Part shown: piece by piece, positions 29,089-29,976 of the stretch | How the letters are laid out: every line of letters begins with the position of its first letter | Position numbering within the stretch: position 1 is the stretch's first letter | Translations under genes and position numbers: made by a program | Notes under the pieces: model-generated | Seen by the model: only the letters and a program-made list of their open reading frames with translations | What the model was told of the DNA's origin: nothing | The model's database searches: none | IMG/VR virus record: IMGVR_UViG_3300018429_000061 | Coordinates: 1 to 29,976 of that record | DNA: 29,976 nt | DNA from: a virus | Reading direction: 5' to 3' (one strand)

Positions 29089-29735
29089 GCCGCCTTGCCC
29101 TTCTTCAGCCAATCGCTGATCGTCGACTTCGGGCGCCCGACCGCGCGAGCGACTTCGTCTAGCGAATATCCCTCGGCGCGTAGCGACGCCGCGTAGGACC
29201 GATCGTCTTCCATTCCCTCCTGTAGCCGACCCGTCTCAGGGTGGCGTCGGGCAAGGCGTCGGGTGGAACGAACCGAAGCCTCGCCACACCAGCCGCCCGC
29301 CTCCGACTCGATCGACGCGACCTCGACCGGGTGCAGGCCCTCGTACTCGTCGATGATCCGCGCGTCGCGCTTCAGCACGTCGTCGGGCGAGATCTTCACG
29401 GTGTCGCCCGCGAGCGTGCCACCGGCGACGCGGCCAAGGTGCGGCCTGGCCCGCTTGTCGGCCCGGACCTCGTACTCGGCCACCAGGCGCAGCCGCTCCA
29501 CCCCGTTCGGAGCGTCGTTCCATCGCTCGAGGAAGCACGTCAGCAGCGGGTCGCGGTCGGGATGGAAGCGGCCCGGCTTGCGGTCCAGCACCGCGCCTTT
29601 CGGCGGCTTGCTCTCCTGCTTGCCGTGCGACGTGCGCGGCTCGATGGACAGCGACTCGCCCTCCATCAGCATCCGAAGACGGCCGACGAGCTTGTCGTAG
29701 CGGAGGGCGAACTGATCGGCCGGCGACTCAGACAC
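29085..29735 (-). CDS. DNA-binding protein with C-terminal HTH
   Basis: A 216-aa protein. The C-terminal ~35 residues form a homeodomain-like/Hin-type HTH (YAASLRAEGYSLDEVARAVG then RPKSTISDWLKKG). The central region (~60-115) is helical (DPLLTCFLERWNDAPNGVER, LRLVAEYEVRADKR). Tail HTHs of this sort occur in resolvases, small terminases and phage regulators. No serine-recombinase catalytic motif is present, so it is not a recombinase. It could be an early regulator or a second DNA-recognition protein. It overlaps the upstream coiled-coil gene by 8 nt. Confidence 0.7.
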   Translation of the reverse strand: MSESPADQFALRYDKLVGRLRMLMEGESLSIEPRTSHGKQESKPPKGAVLDRKPGRFHPDRDPLLTCFLERWNDAPNGVERLRLVAEYEVRADKRARPHLGRVAGGTLAGDTVKISPDDVLKRDARIIDEYEGLHPVEVASIESEAGGWCGEASVRSTRRLARRHPETGRLQEGMEDDRSYAASLRAEGYSLDEVARAVGRPKSTISDWLKKGKAA

Positions 29736-29976
29736 GTCCGCTGGCGCCTTTCTCGCGCGGGTCCAGGGCCGCGTCCACGATCGACTGCAGCGTGTCCGGG
29801 TCGAGATCCCCGCCCGTGTCGATCCGATAGCGGATGTTCGACAGCGCCTTCCGATACCGCTTCGCCTCGTTGCGCAGGCGGGTGTTCTCGGTCTTCGAGC
29901 CGGCCGACTCCAGGGCGCGGACCTCAGCGCGCAGCCGCTCGCACTTGTCGCGTGTGAGACGCAGCTCCGACCTCAT
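29728..29976 (-). CDS. Small coiled-coil protein
   Basis: An 82-aa protein starting at the last base of the window, so an upstream start cannot be excluded. Residues ~1-48 form a charged coiled coil (LRLTRDKCERLRAEVRALES, ENTRLRNEAKRYRKAL). A segment DLDPDTLQSIVDAALDPREK follows. It overlaps the HTH gene by 8 nt. No function is recognised; it is probably an oligomeric partner of a neighbouring protein. Confidence 0.6.
   Translation of the reverse strand: MRSELRLTRDKCERLRAEVRALESAGSKTENTRLRNEAKRYRKALSNIRYRIDTGGDLDPDTLQSIVDAALDPREKGASGRV

Noticed and set aside
29085-29735. Serine recombinase or integrase
   Set aside because: Only the C-terminal HTH resembles resolvases. There is no catalytic Ser/Arg motif, and no other integrase is visible.

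Overview
This window is the structural half of a GC-rich tailed bacteriophage or prophage with a contractile (myovirus-type) tail. The host is most likely an actinobacterium. The evidence is high GC, many GTG starts, 1-4 nt stop/start overlaps between genes, and the style of the repressor-like, fibre and terminase proteins. A Thermoleophilia/Solirubrobacterales host is my guess from sequence style only. No integrase, ribosomal gene, tRNA or host metabolic gene is visible, so free phage cannot be told from prophage here.

Layout. Positions 1-1150 hold the only regulatory-looking genes: two rightward helix-turn-helix proteins, a possible small leftward ORF, and an intergenic region rich in inverted repeats that ends in a strong hairpin. 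Almost everything else runs leftward, so function is read from high to low coordinates. From 29976 to 28515 lie small early or accessory genes (coiled coil, HTH protein, Cys-rich protein, two small hypotheticals). After a 376-nt gap come an MT-A70 adenine methyltransferase, an HNH nuclease, a 60-aa protein, a P-loop polynucleotide-kinase-like protein, a 57-aa ORF and a hypothetical protein. The head module follows: TerS, TerL, a small membrane protein, portal, S49 prohead protease, HK97-type major capsid protein, a family-2 glycosyltransferase fused in frame to a small head-type domain, a connector, a tail-completion protein and a possible tail terminator.

The tail module (17143-4619) is a full contractile set: sheath, tube, tail assembly chaperone with a predicted -1 frameshift extension, 813-aa tape measure, LysM protein, gpD/gp27-like hub carrying two peptidoglycan-cleaving domains, a gpV-like protein fused to collagen-like repeats and a C1q-like head, gp25/gpW, gpJ, gpI and a fibre. 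A single rightward gene (3877-4617), which encodes a secreted protein with a degenerate zinc-protease motif, is wedged between the fibre and the lysis genes. The lysis cassette (3827-1550) contains an XhlA-like membrane protein, a single-TM proline-rich protein, an amidase endolysin, a two-TM holin candidate and a 31-aa TM peptide. A hypothetical protein with a weak MazG-like signature ends the leftward block.

The most unusual items are the hub with an inserted transglycosylase-like domain plus a C-terminal M23 peptidase, the gpV/collagen/C1q fusion, the glycosyltransferase embedded in the capsid operon, the frameshift in the tail chaperone, and the antisense moron with HAMGH in place of HExxH.
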